The notes beneath the pieces are model-generated. The model was not told the DNA's origin and ran no database searches. It saw nothing but the letters and a program-made list of their open reading frames with translations. A DNA stretch of 6,364 nucleotides from Coriobacteriia bacterium (GTDB lineage Bacteria; Actinomycetota; Coriobacteriia; WRKU01; WQUG01). Numbering within the stretch: the stretch's first letter is position 1; the number at the start of each line of letters is the position of its first letter. The DNA lies in contig WREJ01000069.1 in the NCBI GenBank assembly GCA_009779395.1, positions 1-6,364 on the forward strand. The letters run 5' to 3'. A program made the translations under genes and the position numbers. Positions 4,503 through 6,364 of this stretch are shown here, piece by piece.

Positions 4503-5960
4503 CTAGCCCTTACTCTTGAACCTCATCCTGACTGGCGTACCCTCAAGGTCAAAATGTTCGCGCAGGCGATTTTCCAGATAGCGTTGGTAGCTGTCATCTA
4601 CTAGTTTGGGAAAATTGCAGAAAAAGGTAAAGCCTGGTGGCTCAAAATGTGTTTGTGCCACATATTTGATGCTCAGTTTTTGGGGACCTCTGCTGACGGT
4701 GTGCCCAAATTGGCGTAGCTCTGTTAAGAAGCGATTGAGCTTTGCTGTTGTAATCTGTGCGCGATAGTTGGCAAAAACTTGCTCGACAGCTGGCAAAATA
4801 CGGTCAAGACCGCGTCCACTGATAGCACTGACACGAATCACTGGTGCCCACGAGATAAAGTTCAGACGATCCTCAATACGGTCCAGCAACTGCTGACGGG
4901 CAAACTCTGCCTCATCTGCCTGATCCTCGCTTTCTTGGCGCATCAAATCCCACTTGTTTAACAGCACCACTATGGCACGCCCCCGGTCAGCTGCGTACGA
5001 GGCAATACGCTGGTCTTGGTCGGTCAGCCCAATTTCAGAGTCGATGACCAGCAAAGTAACATCGGCGCGGTCAATAGCACGCATCGCACGCACAAAACCG
5101 TAGTATTCGACATCGCTGTCAATCAGGGCTTTTCGGCGCAGACCCGCCGTGTCAACCAGGGTGATTTCTCGTCCCTCGTAGTTAAAGCTGGTATCGATGG
5201 CATCACGGGTGGTACCCGCAACTTCAGACACAATCGAGCGGTCTTTTTTGGACAGACGATTGGTCAGCGACGACTTGCCAGCATTTGGTCTGCCGATGAT
5301 TGCCACACGAATGGGGTCTTTGTCGCCATAGACTGGTCGTTTGCTGCGTACTTCTTCTGCGTCGACATCAGGGTCAGCGTCACCTGTTGCAGCTGTGGTG
5401 GCTGCTGCTGATATGGACAGCTCCTCCTCCTCTTTTACAAACGCAGATGCGGGAGTAGGAAGCGCCTGGACAATCTGGTCAAAAAGGTCGCCCGTGCCCG
5501 TACCGTGTGTGGCAGAAACCGGATGAGGCGTGCCCAGACCCAGACGATAAAAGTCGTAGGTTTCCTGCTCAGAGGTGGGATTGTCGACCTTATTAACCGT
5601 CAGAAAGACGGGTTTTTTGCTGCGCTTTAGCAGTTTTGCCAGCTCTTCGTCATCTGCTGTCAGTCCCGTTTGCCCGTCCACCAGAAACACAATCGCGTCT
5701 GCTTGATTAGTTGCGATTTCTGCCTGAGCACGAATGCTTGCCTGAAAGACGTCATCACGTGCCAGTTCGATACCACCGGTATCGACCAGCATAAAATGAT
5801 GGCCCGCCCAGTCCGCCTGATGGTAGCTGCGGTCACGCGTAACGCCGCGCTGCCCGTGTACAATGGCGTCTTTGCGCCCGCTGATGCGATTAACAAAGCT
5901 TGATTTGCCGACATTTGGTCTGCCAACAACGGCAATTATAGGAAGTAGCTGTCCATTCAT
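4503..5960 (-). CDS. der: Ribosome biogenesis GTPase Der (EngA)
   Basis: Der is an essential tandem-domain GTPase that binds pre-50S particles and promotes late 50S assembly. This 485-residue protein is full length. GTPase domain 1 has P-loop GRPNVGKSS (13-21), GVTRD (39-43), DTGG (60-63) and NKVD (123-126). GTPase domain 2 has GRPNAGKSS (223-231), GTTRD (249-253), DTAG (270-273) and NKWD (335-338). A KH-like C-terminal domain (about 390-480) contains the FCNFPKLVDDSYQRYLENRLR segment. The linker between the GTPase domains (about 171-214) is fairly long, Ala-rich and acidic (EEEE at 177-180). The ATG at 5960 overlaps the upstream gene's stop as TAATG, and AGAGGA lies about 9 nt upstream, so reinitiation is likely. 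The gene is convergent with the toxin-antitoxin pair. Confidence 0.98.
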   Translation of the reverse strand: MNGQLLPIIAVVGRPNVGKSSFVNRISGRKDAIVHGQRGVTRDRSYHQADWAGHHFMLVDTGGIELARDDVFQASIRAQAEIATNQADAIVFLVDGQTGLTADDEELAKLLKRSKKPVFLTVNKVDNPTSEQETYDFYRLGLGTPHPVSATHGTGTGDLFDQIVQALPTPASAFVKEEEELSISAAATTAATGDADPDVDAEEVRSKRPVYGDKDPIRVAIIGRPNAGKSSLTNRLSKKDRSIVSEVAGTTRDAIDTSFNYEGREITLVDTAGLRRKALIDSDVEYYGFVRAMRAIDRADVTLLVIDSEIGLTDQDQRIASYAADRGRAIVVLLNKWDLMRQESEDQADEAEFARQQLLDRIEDRLNFISWAPVIRVSAISGRGLDRILPAVEQVFANYRAQITTAKLNRFLTELRQFGHTVSRGPQKLSIKYVAQTHFEPPGFTFFCNFPKLVDDSYQRYLENRLREHFDLEGTPVRMRFKSKG

Positions 5961-6364
5961 TAGTCTGTGTCCTCTTGCATGTGGGTATCAAGTGTCTGCA
6001 GCAGTCCTGAAATGTCTGCCTGATAGAACAGCAGCTGTCCTGCTGCTGTGTCTGCAAGCTGGTCTGCCGTGTAGTCATCAAGGGTCAGTCCTTCGTCGTT
6101 AAAGATGTCGTCAGGTATCAGATAGCGATGACGCTGCGCTGCTGCAGGGTCACTGTCAGCTAGCTGCTTTAGGTCAAAGTCTGTCGCACGTATAATGTCA
6201 GCTGCCGTCAAAAGACCCGTCACGCTGACATTGCCCCCAAAAAAGCGATTGCGCACCGGCAATAGACGTAGCTTGTCCCCCGCATGAACTGAAGACAGCA
6301 CCCCCAGCCACGTATGCGTCAGCAATTCGCCGCAGACAATGGTGAGGTCTTCGCTAGTGGACAG
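5960..6364 (-). CDS. DUF512-family (PDZ/radical-SAM-type) protein, C-terminal part
   Basis: Only the last 134 residues are in the window; the frame is open to the right edge. The visible part resembles the C-terminal DUF512 region of proteins that in full length carry an N-terminal PDZ domain and a radical-SAM-like iron-sulfur module (COG1625/TIGR03279-like). Supporting signals are a TSEDLTIVCGELL strand, then RNRFFGGNVSVTGLLTAADII, then YLIPDDIFNDEGLTLDD. The N-terminal modules are not visible, so the assignment rests on these motifs and on context: this family is often found next to der in Clostridia, cyanobacteria-like and Chloroflexota genomes. The biochemical role is not established. The stop TAA overlaps the der ATG by one base. 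Confidence 0.75.
   Translation of the reverse strand: MSTSEDLTIVCGELLTHTWLGVLSSVHAGDKLRLLPVRNRFFGGNVSVTGLLTAADIIRATDFDLKQLADSDPAAAQRHRYLIPDDIFNDEGLTLDDYTADQLADTAAGQLLFYQADISGLLQTLDTHMQEDTD

Noticed and set aside
5016..5526. Plus-strand open frames opposite der
   Set aside because: Der is intact with both GTPase domains; these frames have no start context or recognisable domain.

Overview
The window is a dense bacterial chromosome segment of roughly 50% GC. It contains seven genuine protein genes and one well-defined regulatory leader. All genes lie on the minus strand except a two-gene toxin-antitoxin module. Taxonomy is only a weak inference. A DUF512 (PDZ/radical-SAM-type) gene directly before der, a 127-residue L7/L12 with an Ala/Gly-rich hinge, sigma70-like promoters with TGn-extended -10 boxes, and a Phd/PIN pair are compatible with Chloroflexota or a Clostridia-like lineage. 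No rRNA, tRNA, CRISPR array or insertion sequence was seen.

Layout from left to right. Positions 1-2191 (minus) hold an ABC exporter of the MacB/LolD type: an ATPase gene followed, with a 17-nt overlap, by a large FtsX-type permease cut off by the left edge. Positions 2192-2333 hold an intrinsic terminator and two candidate -10 elements. Positions 2334-3363 (minus) hold rplJ-rplL, encoding the L10 and L7/L12 proteins of the ribosomal stalk. Positions 3364-3802 are a 439-base non-coding divergent region. Its left part is the rplJ leader, with a strong terminator hairpin and two upstream sequences that can form mutually exclusive alternative helices. Its right part holds the rplJ promoter candidates and the promoter/operator of the toxin-antitoxin module. 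Positions 3803-4484 (plus) hold a Phd/YefM-type antitoxin and a PIN-domain (VapC-type) toxin. Positions 4503-6364 (minus) hold der (engA), a ribosome-assembly GTPase, and the 3' end of a DUF512-family gene whose stop codon overlaps der's start (TAATG).

The housekeeping theme is the ribosome: der acts in 50S assembly and rplJ/rplL build the L10(L12)n stalk. L10-L12 complexes repress their own operon in well-studied bacteria, and the leader here has the architecture expected for control by transcription attenuation. The toxin-antitoxin pair on the opposite strand looks like an accessory insertion between these conserved genes, with its own operator-overlapped promoter. The best candidate for something not yet described is the rplJ leader switch, followed by the compact antitoxin operator and the possible near-leaderless start of the ABC ATPase.
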